From NCBI GenBank assembly GCA_026936325.1, contig JAPTHN010000190.1, forward strand, positions 310,001-374,000: 64,000 nt of DNA, written 5' to 3'. A program made the position numbers and the translations under genes. Numbering within the stretch: position 1 is the stretch's first letter; each line of letters begins with the position of its first letter. Below the pieces are notes generated by a model. The model did not search any database, had not been told where the DNA came from, and was given only the letters and a program-made list of their open reading frames with translations. Below, piece by piece: positions 31,199 through 41,971 of this stretch. The DNA is from Platynereis dumerilii (Eukaryota > Annelida > Polychaeta > Phyllodocida > Nereididae).

Positions 31199-33597
31199 AC
31201 CTTATCTGCAAAAAATATATATTTGGAATACTAAAAGGCTGCACCAGATACAATAGCACTAAATATAGATGTTTTATCATAAATGACAACAAAAATTAAA
31301 CAAACTATAAATGATTTGCCTTGTCCTTGAGACGTCATGTCCAGATTTGTTTTTTGCTTGTGATAGATACACTTTCGCCTTGATAATATGTATACCAAAA
31401 TATTTTAATTTAATAATATTATCCTGAAGTTTGGTGGATATGAATTCGATGATGAACAAATGGCTCTTTCCCTTCTGGTGCCTCAATATTTCAATGCTTA
31501 TGGGTTTGAATATGCATACGCGAGAAGCTGAGAGAGGTAGATATGTGATATGAGATTATGAACGGTGAGTCCACACCAAGGTAACCAATGTTCTTACGGT
31601 GTTTTTTACTTGCCTCAGCAACGAACATTGCGTCATAAATAGTTGCCATGGTAGATTCAAAATGTGAGACAGCCAGTGGTTGCACTAACAAACGCTCTTT
31701 ACCAACAACCATGCATCAGATCACAGGGGGGGGGGGAACTGGAACCTTGCCTCTGAAGTTCTTTTCTGGGGTATAGCAATTGTTCTTGACCTGGTTACAC
31801 CTTTGAGTAAACAAAGAAAGTAGTGAATCCTGTCCTGACTGCCAGGAATCCAGGAGGCACCCGACTGATAAAAAATATATCCCTTTGTTCCTGGTCTGAA
31901 GATATATTGATGTAACTGATCTATTTTATCACAAGGTTACTAATTGCAAGCTTTGAAAGTGTGTTTGAGATGATAAGATAAAATTGAGTGAAACAAGCCT
32001 GGGGCATCTTTATTTTGGATACAAACAAATGTCAGATACAGTTGAACGATACTTTCTTTCAAACCTTTTGAAACCCAGTCCTTGAAAGCTACTTTATTTA
32101 GTGACAGACCGGCAGTTTAGTCTGCTGAAGGCAATCTATGTCACTCTAGGCAATATGAATGAAGCATAGGACCTATATAGGACCAAACTAAAGAGACATC
32201 TTTGCCAAATTTGACATCTGACATGGGGACATCTGAAGATCGATGTTTCTTTTAACACAAGTTGTCCTCCAAAGTGCCTGTCCTGACTTTGCTCTGTTCT
32301 TCATATGAAAGGTCCAAGGGAGACAGATGTTCAATCTCTCTTTCTATTTTAATGCAGGAACAATTTGTTTCATGTCCCCTTTTTATCATAAATTCATCTG
32401 GGTAGCTTCATTATGTCATGCATTATTCTGAACCTGCAGAAGAAAGAAATATTGGCTTCTTCAAAATGTTGGTGTACATACAAACTGCATAGCAAATCTG
32501 TACTTCAGTAATAATGGTAAAATCTCAATTCTCCATTGATTGATTCAGTTATTTAAATAGTATTGCCACTGTGAATGAATGTTGCTGGCAGAGATAAAAA
32601 TGAAATTCTTCTTTTATTTTGTTATCGACAATTATAAAATGAACCCAAGACCTATTTCGGAAATTATAAGTTTTAATTCACGAGTTCTTATTTCTTTTAG
32701 ATTTGCTTTGTCGTACAGTTTTGTATTGTAAATATGTCACTTCTCCAAATAATTTCTGCAATACTTGGGTAGGAGTCATAGTGGTTCTTAAAGTGTTTCT
32801 GGATAGAATTTTGGTTTGGCTATGCAAGACCACAGAAACTGTATAGAATTTTGGGACGTTTGATAAATTTCTGCAAAGCTTCTTCTTTCAATTTTCTAGG
32901 GGAAAAATTAGTTCATGTCTTCAACACATTGTAGAAGCCATGACAAAAACCGTATGTGAAACAGCCACCTGATTGGTTTCCCGTGTTTTTTTTGGTTTTT
33001 TTTATTCAGATGTTTTTTGTAGAATCTGAAGCTTCTGAATTGCTATGCAAAAATTCGATTGATTGACTTTCTCTTGCGCATGGATCGAGATACCTACACA
33101 CTGCTAAATGCTGTTGTGGTAATATTTTGACACTTTGACAGTAATAACAATGGGATAAGGAAATCTGTAACCTTGGAAATGCGTTAACAAAAACAATCAT
33201 TTGTAATTAATCAAATTAAGGAACCTCAGGCATTAAGGCGATTAGACTTTTTATTTGCTTTCGTGTCTTTTTCAGGATTTCAGGACCTTTCTCCGTTAAT
33301 TCCAAAATGGCCTGGGGAAGATATTGCCTGAGACTGCCAAAGTCACACTCATTGGTGAATTTTTCTAAAAGCTATTAATATAAGACATGGTTTGTTAAAA
33401 TCATTGCATTTTTCACATGGATCTGGAAATACAACACAGCCGAATATAAAATAATTCATAATTGCAGTGATAGAAAACTGAGACACCATATTTATGATGT
33501 TATGCTTTACCAGATTTACATGCATCCATGAAACTGAATCAGTAAAATTGACCTAAATTCTTTCCAAATCATAACACAAAAGAAAATATATTCTGTG

Positions 33598-33933
33598 ACA
33601 CCCATGGCCTAATGGATAAGGTGCTCGACTCACGCGCACAAGGTCGTGGGTTCGAATACCAGCCATGGCATGGAGGAGTTGGGCAGATCCTCCTGAAACC
33701 ACTGCCTCACCCCACCCAGGTGCAATGGGTACTTGGCAATAAGGCAACCACAGTGATGGTGCTGGAATGAGCTCTTAAGCCCCTGCGGTTAACCCCGTGT
33801 TCAAGGCTGAATACTCCCCAGGGAGTTGAGAAAGACTCTGGATTGGCCTGCCAAGGATGTAATTGTAAAGTCGGCAGAATATGTCTATAAGACGTAGATG
33901 AAGACTGTAAACCCACTACATTTTTTTTTTTAT
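33598..33933 (+). mobile_element. tRNA-derived SINE
   Basis: The head reads CATGGCCTAATGGATAAGG (A-box region, tRNA-Arg-like) and GTCGTGGGTTCGAATACC (B-box region). A body of about 260 bp follows, with CCCCAGGGAGTTGAGAAAG and a T-rich 3' end after CCCACTACA. Units B (about 11487) and D (about 45042) read GTGTGAC..AGTAGACAAAAT without it, which brackets the insertion. Polymerase III would read it from the internal promoter and a LINE would supply reverse transcription. It inserted after the units separated. Confidence 0.85.
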
Positions 33934-34394
33934 AGACAAAATGAAACCTGTCACAGATTGATTCTTGATACCAGCTTCAAGCTACCTTTATATTGCATGA
34001 ATTCAGTTCATAAGATTAGGTCTACCAAAAATTTGAAATGCTATGCAAAGATGTCTTTCACTTCAGGACTTTCTGTCAATATTTCATCTGCAATTGAAGA
34101 CTACTTGTCAATTACATTTTTTCTTTGACCGACATTCTCTTTTTGGGAAGTATGAAGTGACAGGTCTGTAGGTATTGCATTCGCGTATTGATCAGGCAAA
34201 TATAAAGCAACTGCAGTGCAAAAAGCCCAGACAAGATACCTTTTTTTTAAGGTATACTGCTAGAATATCAAGAGGAGATATGTAAAGTAAGATTATGAAA
34301 TAGAAGAAGATGATCCAGTCAGACTTCTCATTTATTCATCTCTGATCATAAGAGACCGAGCCAGTTGCACATAATTTGAGTTATTTTGTCAGAT

Positions 34395-35130
34395 CGTGTA
34401 GATATATCTATTGCCTCATATAACTGCAAATTCTTTGATGGATACTCTAAGTATCAAAAAGTACGATTCGCCAGCGAGATATTTGACCAGAGCGATTTTC
34501 TGTGCATTCAGGAGCATTGGTTGTATGAATCGCAATTCCATCGTTTCGATAAGATCTCTTCAAGTTCAGTTGATTATGTTGCTAGCAGCGCTATGGACCC
34601 GAATCGAATAAGAAACGGACGGCCGCATGGTGGCACTGCCATCATTTGGAGAAATGACATCAAACATAAAGTGACTGGTATAACGACAGTTTCGTCAAGA
34701 CTTTCTGCTGTCATAGTGCATTTGGACAATGATGTGACTCTTTTTATTGTGCACTGTTTACATAGCTTATGATTTATGTACGGATGGTGCTAATTTAAAT
34801 GTAATGCAAGATGTTCTAGCTGAAATATCTGTTGTTAGTGTTGAACATGGTGCTCAGTTTTTATTTATTATGGGTGATTTTAATTGTGATTTTAAACGTA
34901 GTAGCCCACATACCTCTGAACTGCTTAATTTTTGTAACTCAGAATTTCTTGTTCCGTGTGTGAATGAACAGTGTTCTACTGTCATATACACGTATGAAAA
35001 TTCAAGAGGTGCTAGATCTTTGATTGATCACAGTCTTATAAGTAAAAACTTGGTGGATTGTTTAGTTTAGCATGAGGTTTATGATTCTATAAAAAACAGT
35101 TCTGACCATTTAGCCATAGTTACTAAATTT
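34395..35130 (+). pseudogene. LINE endonuclease (EEP/APE-like) domain
   Basis: In order: SIASYNCKFFDG (N-terminal SYN motif), FLCIQEHWLY with the catalytic Glu, HGGTAIIWRND, then after a frame change near 34760 IMGDFNCDF with the catalytic Asp-Asn, ARSLIDHSLIS, and after a stop near 35068 SSDHLAIVTKF with the terminal Asp-His. All catalytic motifs of the exonuclease-endonuclease-phosphatase fold remain visible, but the frame is broken. This domain nicks the target in LINE retrotransposition. It begins almost exactly at the 5' truncation of the element. Confidence 0.88.
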
Positions 35131-35523
35131 AATGTCAAATGTGACTACTCATCAGATAAATTTAAGAGAAAAGTTGAAGGAGTAGCTTTGTATAAGGCTG
35201 CATTGTGTGACATTGAGAAGTATCAACATGTGCTAGATAGTCTTTTGGATACTATTGATTTGCCAGAGAGTGCACTTCAATGTCAGGATGTTCTATGTGA
35301 GGTTCATTGTGATGAGATTGAAGAACTGTATCAGAATATTATTAACATTGCCTGTATTGAAGCTAGTAAGAGATCATTACCTGCGCGCAAAAATGATATG
35401 AAGAAACAATCAAAAATTGTACCTGGATGGAAGGAGTTTGTAGCTCCCAAAAAAGATATAGCTTTATTTCATCATTGTCAAGGGAAAATATATGGCAGTT
35501 GAGGTAGTGGACCTCTGTTTGAA
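35131..35523 (+). pseudogene. LINE linker between endonuclease and RT
   Basis: The frame 35188-35502 encodes the helical, charged linker usual between the endonuclease and RT of CR1/L2-type LINEs (LPARKNDMKKQSKIVPGWKEFV; the PGW..V string is a common landmark of this region). A frame change near 35500 separates it from the RT. Confidence 0.7.
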
Positions 35524-36760
35524 ATGAGAAAGCGTACAAGACATGATTATCATGTAGCCATTAAGAGAGTTAAAAAGAAGGATGATGTAATAAGATCTGA
35601 GAGAATGGCTAAGGCAATTCAGAATAGTAATCATCGATATTTGTGGAATGAGGTGAAAAGATTTAAAGATAAAAATAAGGTATTACCTATGTCAATTGAT
35701 GGAGTGAAAGGTGAAGAAAATATTGCTAACTTATTTGCATCTAAATACGATTTATTGTATAATAGTGTAACTTATGATAAGGCTAGAATGTCTAATGTCA
35801 ATCATTGTATAAATGACAAGCTTAGCTGTTTGTCGAAAGAAAATTCACTCTCTTGTTTATTTACCATAGATGAAACTGTTAATGCAATTAAAAATCTAGA
35901 TAAAGGTAAATCTAATGGCAGAATTGGTTTGTTTTCTGATCATATGATTAATGGAACGTCTAAATTGTATGACCTTATAACCGAACTATTTAATGCTATG
36001 CTTATTCATGGAATTTCACCCTCAGATATGCTTTCTAGTGTCATTTTACCAATTCCGAAGAACAAGCGTTTGAGTAGTAAATGTTCTGCTAACTTTGGAG
36101 CTATATGCTTACAGAGTGTTCTTTGTAAAGTTTTAGATATTGTGATTTTGAATCGAGAAATTTCAAAACTCAATACGAGTGAATTACAATTTGGTTTTAA
36201 GCGTAAGCACTCTACTGTTCTTGCAGCTTCTGTTATGTTGGAAACTATTGATTATTATCTTAACAATGGTGGGACTGTGTATGGTGTGTCATTGGATGCC
36301 ACTAAGGCGTTTGACAGAGTTGAGTTTTCTAGAATGTTTGAATTGCTTATTAACAGGGAAATTAATCCACTCTATGTTAGATTAATTAAAAATATGTATG
36401 TCAAACAGAAGATGAGTGTTAGATTTGGTGAAGTATATTCTGAATGGTTTACATTATTCTCGGTGTATTTAGACGGTATGCTTCTACAGTTAGATAAAAG
36501 TAATTTTGGTTGCTATGTTGGTGATAAATTCTGTGCTGTTGTAGGATACGCTGACAATGTTATTATATTAGCACCTAGTCGTACTGCGATGTCTCGCATG
36601 ATTTCTATTTGTGAAGAGTATGCAAACAAATTTTGTATTAAGTTTAATGGCTCCAAGAGTAAAAGTATAGTATTTCATGAAAACAAGGTAAACTCAATAT
36701 ATGATCCTGAATTTGTTGTTTATGATCAGAAAGTTCCTTTTGTTACAGAATTATAATACT
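35524..36760 (+). pseudogene. LINE reverse transcriptase
   Basis: A 410-codon frame, the longest in the window. Motifs in order: GKSNGRIGLFSDHMI, SSVILPIPKN, LQFGFKRKHST, GVSLDATKAFDRVEF (motif A with catalytic Asp), FSVYLDGML, VGYADNVIILAPS (motif C) and FNGSKSKSIVF. The GxxQGGxxSP block expected before SVYLDG is missing through an in-frame deletion of about 15 codons. The second Asp of the catalytic pair is Asn (YADN), as also in the second LINE of this window. It is inactive as read. Confidence 0.9.
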
Positions 36761-37360
36761 TAGGCTATTGAATATATGCAAATCGGGATGAACCATGGTT
36801 GACAATATGGTTAGGGACTATAATTGTAAATTTAATTGTTTCATTGGTGATCTTTCCTTTGTGAGCTCTGAAGATAAATGGAAGCTATTTAACACGTATT
36901 GTTCTAGTTTATATGGTGGTATTTTTTCTAGTATGTACATGATAAGAGTCTTGATAAACTAGGTGTTGCTTGGAGAAAAGCTCAACGTAGGCTCTATAAG
37001 TTGCCATATACCACTCACAGCAGATTACTACCTTTTATCTGTGACGTTCTTCCTCATGATGTGATAATTCATAGTAGATTTCTTAATCATGTGGTCTCAG
37101 GTATGAATCACGATAATTCAATTGTAAAATATTTATTCAGAATGCGCTTAGGTACACAGTTGTCTAGGACTGGCTATAATTTATTGACTTTGTGTGAAAT
37201 ATATAATTTAGATAGAGAAACTCTCCACCTAAGAAGTAGGAACTTCATTAATAATATTGGTAAAAATGGGCGAATTGGGTCCGCCCTAGACTGTGATAAT
37301 TCAAATGCTTATCAAATTAAGGAACTAGTCAGATTCAGAGATTTAGATTTTAATCATTAG
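36761..37360 (+). pseudogene. LINE C-terminal region
   Basis: Continues after the RT, first broken and then as the frame 37001-37360. The string WRKAQRRLYKLPYTTHSRLLP corresponds to WNHGVRRTFKLPYRTHSYFLP in the second LINE, so both are of one clade. Function of this region is not assigned. Confidence 0.75.
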
Positions 37361-37724
37361 TTTTTATTAGATACTGAAGAAAATAATGAGATTATTGGGT
37401 ATCTTTGTACCAAGTAGTTGTTTTTAAACTTTGTTTTATTACTGTAAATATTTGTAAATATCTGTAAATATTTATTTATTATGATTGTAATTGTCATTTT
37501 TTGACGAATAAAATAATAATAATATAAATATGTGTATTTCAAGTTAATGCCGAAATAATATATCAGACTATCTGTTTTTCTTTGACTGGAGCCCTGCAAG
37601 GAAGTCGAGATAGACTGCTACTTGTTTTTGGCAGGCAAAGGGTAGATATACCACAAAAAGGAAAGTCACATACATCTGATATTAAAAAAAAAAAACAGGG
37701 AAAAGGTTTGCAGCTCACCATCAT

Positions 37725-37762
37725 CTGTCTATCTAACTATCTATCCATCTATTTTTCTATCC

Positions 37763-37847
<85 letters not shown>
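37725..37847 (+). repeat. TATC microsatellite, unit C
   Basis: A nearly pure TATC array of about 22 units after a short interrupted lead-in, located at the same point of module c as the arrays in units B, D and E. The serine/isoleucine/tyrosine/leucine frame over it is an artefact. Confidence 0.95.
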
Positions 37848-40213
37848 CCAATTTGATCAGTCCATGTAAATATGACTGCTTCACTTATTTTAGTGGACGC
37901 CATACTCAGTGTTGCATTTAAGAATTTATATACAAAAATGTACACAAGACTTGACATTATCATGATTTATTAAGCTGAAAATTTCCCGACATACTGACAA
38001 ATCGTATATATACAGTGTACTGTATAAAGATAGGCAGCTGGTGATTGAATAAATTAGCTGACAAGAGACAACTCATTACATTGATTTGTTTTGGTGTGTA
38101 ATTTTATCATATTTTTTATATTCTCACAATTCATACGTAGATTATTAATTCAAATAGAGCAAAAACTTTGAAATCGCGGTCTGTTAAAAAAACCCATGGG
38201 GAAAACAGATGGAAGTTGAAAAATAGGTTCTTCATAAGTTCATATAATTATGTGATCAGGCATTAATTCATTTAATTTCAATGAAAGTTTGTGTGAAGTA
38301 TAAACAGTATTATTTTTCTGCCATTGCTTCTGGACAGGAAAAACAATATATACTTATAATTTTTGTCCTTTAAAACAATTTAAACAAAGTATTTTCCTTA
38401 TTCATTATCATACTTGATGAACTATTGGAACATCAAAATTATACAATGTTCACTTGCCTTGTGTTTCTGCCAGCTTTGTACGAAACTGCTCAAATCAGTT
38501 TCTATTTTTGTTCTGTGATACATCTCACTGTCTTGAATAGTCTCCAGAGATCAACCAAATAAATTTATATTACAACCATGTCAGTTTCACCAGATCAGAG
38601 TTAATTATATCCTGCTCAGGTACATCCAACTTTGTTTCTTCTTTAACCATGCGATGTGCTGTGCTATAAATCCAAAACATGAACTAAGCAGCTGTGAAAC
38701 ACACCAGAGTTAAGTGTAATAAGCCCTAAGCAGTTGCCTTGCTATGTGCTCTACTGTTGCATGGCTCATGTTTCCAGCTTGGCATCAAAACATCAATTGA
38801 CCAAAGCCTGTTATCCAACACAGCTTAAGAAAACATATCTTGTGCTGTAGCAATTCACTTCTTGGTGGAAGAGAGTGGGAGTACCACTGCTAAGAAAGAG
38901 GCCAGTGCATGTTAGCAATTTATGAGTCAAAAATATGATAACTGCTGGTTTTACTTCTCAACATCTTTATTTGCATAGCTGTTTTTATAATATCTGTAAT
39001 GATTAATTATTTATTACTTTTTACATTAAAACCTACCTCAACTTTAACCCTACATTTAAGAATTAAACTGTTCAAGTGATATAGTACAATGACATCACTG
39101 TATAAAAATGCTATTAATAAATTGAGAAAATATTTTTAATTTGAAAAAGCTCTTTTATAATGTGCCCAAATAAAACTATTTGTATGATTATAAATTATTC
39201 TAAATTTGGGTGCATCTAAGTCTTCTTTGTTCCATCCTGCCTCAATCAATTTTTGAATTAGAATTTTAAGCTGGGGAAAGAGCAGCCTACCAAGTACCAA
39301 ATCATGGCAAATGGAATTACCCGAGGGTACCCTCCCACAACACAGTCCGCCCTCTTTAGCAGTGCAAAGAGCAAGATAACATCTCGCAATCATTCTCTTG
39401 GAGTTTATGCATTTATATACATTTAACAAGACCTTGCACTTTTCAGAAGCAATTACTTTTAAATGTCAGAACTCTGCTTCTATCAACCATAGCATCCAAG
39501 AAGGTTGATTCTAATCATTCCAGATCACTGCACTGTCTGCCCACCTCCATATTCCATCATGGGCAGTCACTCTCTTGATAATCACATCTTTCAGGACCTT
39601 ACAGTGAGGAAAATAAGTATTTGACCCCCACCATATTTTCTGGTTTGGGCACTTGCGCTTGCTCTAAAAATCTGAAATTTCTCATGTAGATCTGGTCCAA
39701 CATTAGAAGACAGGTAATGCACAAAAATTAAGTGAAAGAAGCATTATGTAATATATTTGCATAGAAATCCCAATAGTCTTTGGAAATAAGTATTTGACCC
39801 CTTCGTTTGCAAAGCGATTTTTGCAAAACGAACACTTGGAAAACTATCATAACTAAAAATTATTGCAATAAAAACCTATTTCAATGGTCTTCACTGATTT
39901 TATTTAGTTTTGAATACCCTCAATAACACCTCCTATAACTTTTTTGCAATTTCTTCATTTTGAAGATGCGCAGTTGTAAAAAAAGGTATCCTAAGACAGT
40001 AGAGACATGATTTTTGACTGACAATAGTTTGTTGTTAGTACACAGACCCTATATAATGATCTAGGGGTGAAAATTTCAATGATTGGTGCCATTGTATGTA
40101 AGTAAACGAAGGAAGAAATCAACACTGGAATATACTGGTCTGATGAACCACAACAATCTCACCTACACAGGTTTCTGTGAGTACAAAAATCATTGTAGAA
40201 AGTCCTAGACTAA

Positions 40214-40701
40214 CCAACGATGAGTGAGCGAAAGCTCTGAAAGCAGTTTGCAGCATCGCCAGCATGAGATAGTGACTAGCACAATATGTCGCAGTAGGCC
40301 GACGTGATGCACTGCTGTCATAGTGCCTCTGTTGTAGAAGAATCATGCCAAAGCTTGTTTAGAATTTTCCCTAATCATCAACAAATAGTTCCACATGATC
40401 AATAATAAATTCTAAGCCAGCTTTGGCATAATACTTCTGCAACAGAATGGTTGCACACCAACGATGAGTGAGCGAAAGCTCTGAAAGCAGTTTGCAGCAT
40501 CGCCAGCATGAGATAGTGACTAGCACAATATGTCGCAGTAGGCCGACGTGATGCACTGCTGTCATAGTGCCTCTGTTGTAGAAGAATCATGCCAAAGCTT
40601 GTTTAGAATTTCCCCTAATCATCAACAAATAGTTCCACATGATCAATAATAAATTCTAAGCCAGCTTTGGCATAATACTTCTGCAACAGAATGGTTGCAC
40701 A
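40214..40701. repeat. near-identical 244-bp tandem duplication
   Basis: 40214-40457 and 40458-40701 are direct repeats that differ by about one base (TTTTCCC versus TTTCCCC). The unit runs from CCAACGATGAGTGAGCG to ATGGTTGCACA. It lies in the middle of the Tc1-like fold-back. The near-identity implies a very recent duplication compared with everything around it, or an assembly artefact. Confidence 0.92.
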
Positions 40702-41269
40702 GCATCATCTCAGCCTACCAAGACATATTTTACTGATCATTTCCTCTTATTGGTAGAGTTGCAAACTGCTTTCAGAGCTTTTGCTAAATTATCGTTGGTT
40801 AGTCTAGGTCTTTCTAAAATGGTTCTTGCACTCATCGACTTTAGTGTAGGTGAGATTGCAGTGGCACTCCATCCAGATCGGCCTAGTGGTAAGTTTGTCC
40901 TTTGTTTACTTTCACACAATGTCATGAATTATTGAAATGTTCACCCTTAGATCATTATATAGGGTCTGTGTACCAACAGCAGACTAGTGTCAGTAAAAAA
41001 ACAAGTCTCTGGTGGCTTGTGATATGTTTTTTCAACCGCGCATCTTCAAAATGAAGAAATTATAGGAGATGTAATTGAGGGCATAAAAAGCTTGATGAAA
41101 TGCGGGGAAAACAATTGACATAGGTTTTGATTGCAATAAATTTCAGTTATGATTGTTTTCCAAGTGTTTGTTTTTGAAAAATCTGTGATAAACCTTTTAC
41201 AAACGAAGGGGTCAAATACTTATTTCCGAAGAATATTTGGATTCTTATACAAATATATTACACTAGAAA

Positions 41270-41900
41270 TTGCCCATTATATTATTAAAAGAGAAAGTTA
41301 GGCCAATGTCAGTTTGTAAATGCAGTACAAAAATAGATCATGAACGTACAAATTGAGTTGTGAAATATGTGGAAGGTAAATTCTATTAGTTAATGATCAT
41401 TGTTGATGGGAATGAAGAGGTTGGTGGCAGAATTGACAAAAGTAGCACATGGAAATGGAATGTGAGCTTGCAGGTGTGCCCCTCTGGTGGGAAAGGGTTG
41501 AAGATCACGGCAATTTGAAGAGATTTTGGTGTCATTGTTGATTGGAAGTGATTTGAAGTTGTTTGGTTTATAGTACAGAAAAGACATTTACAATTTGTGG
41601 ATAACAGGAAAGAATTAAAAGAAAGGATGAGACATTATTTAGAGTGTGATTCACTGCCACTGCCCAGTGGTATCACATGTGAAAATTCAGCTGAGAATGT
41701 GGATATCATGCACTCCTGGTGGCGAGGATGGTGGTGGACACAAAAAAGGAAAGAAGAGTGTAAAATAGCATCAATGGGTGATCGTCTGAAGTAAATTGTG
41801 TTTAAAGAAGAGTAGGTGAACATGTTAAGTGCAGGGAATGTGTCTAGAACTGGCAATTGGGATGGTCATGTGACTGCTTTTTTAACTCAAATGTTAGGAG
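41270..41900. other. insertion of about 620 bp in the right arm of the Tc1-like element
   Basis: In the left arm GAAGCATTATGTAATATAT is continuous. In the right arm the corresponding strings, ATATATTACAC and TAATGCTTC, are separated by this stretch. No terminal repeats, domain or clear target duplication were recognised. Frames of 65-73 codons are chance. Confidence 0.6.
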
Positions 41901-41971
41901 GATAATGCTTCTTTCATTTAATTTTTGTGCATTACCTGTCTTCTAATGGTGGACTTATTTTCCTCACTGTA

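Larger units (their letters stand above)
29675..32480. repeat. unit B continued: end of module c and module e
   Basis: CACCCTCTTTAGCAGTGCG at 29683 is the direct continuation of the host sequence broken at 13765, as shown by unit C where CCCACAACACAGTCCGCCCTC is uninterrupted (about 39332-39354). Later landmarks: CAACCATAGCATCC (about 30158), the hAT-like insertion, TTGTCCTTGAGACGTCATG (about 31320) and GACAGACCGGCAGTTTAGTC (about 32103). A run of G lies at about 31724. No gene is seen. Confidence 0.78.
34392..37525 (+). mobile_element. CR1/L2-group LINE, 5'-truncated (LINE-1 of window)
   Basis: The sequence breaks from the unit at CAGATCGTGTA and rejoins it at TATAAATATGTGTATTTC, replacing about 10 bp present in unit B near 11960. 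It holds an apurinic-type endonuclease, a reverse transcriptase and a C-terminal region in that order, and ends in an AATAAAATAATAATAAT tail. ORF1 and the 5' UTR are missing. The clade placement rests on domain order, the short A/T-rich repeat tail and RT motif style; it is moderate in confidence. Confidence 0.88.
32481..39599. repeat. module c, copy C, carrying a SINE and a LINE
   Basis: Third full copy of the module, with landmarks GTGAAACAGCCACCTGA (about 32957), GGCCTGGGGAAGATATTGCC (about 33310), ATAAGAGACCGAGCCA (about 34348), AAGGAAGTCGAGATAGAC (about 37599), the TATC array (about 37725), GGCAGCTGGTGATTG (about 38034) and GAATTACCCGAGGGTACCC (about 39314). Insertions account for most length differences from copies B and D. 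No host gene is recognised. Confidence 0.8.
39600..41971. mobile_element. fold-back Tc1-like element in a TA site
   Basis: The element is 39602-41969, flanked by TA. Both ends read CAGTGAGGAAAATAAGT inward. Inside is a second inverted pair, GGAAATAAGTATTTGACCCC (from about 39782, and reversed near 41210-41231), an IR/DR arrangement. Inverted homology continues for several hundred bases to about 40230 and 40775, and includes mirror-image pieces of one coding stretch (SPRLTNDE / RPRLTNDN..AKALKAVC). The empty site CCTTATCTG is intact in unit B (31201-31209). These ends resemble Tc1-like elements familiar from fish genomes. No complete transposase or DDE motif is visible. Confidence 0.9.

Noticed and set aside
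32300-32380. Possible exon after a pyrimidine-rich tract and ATGCAG in module e
   Set aside because: The same tract is present in several units, but the frame after it is not kept open, so a 3' splice site is not supported.
33600-33672. Functional tRNA-Arg gene
   Set aside because: The arms are imperfect, and the sequence is the head of an insertion absent from sister units.
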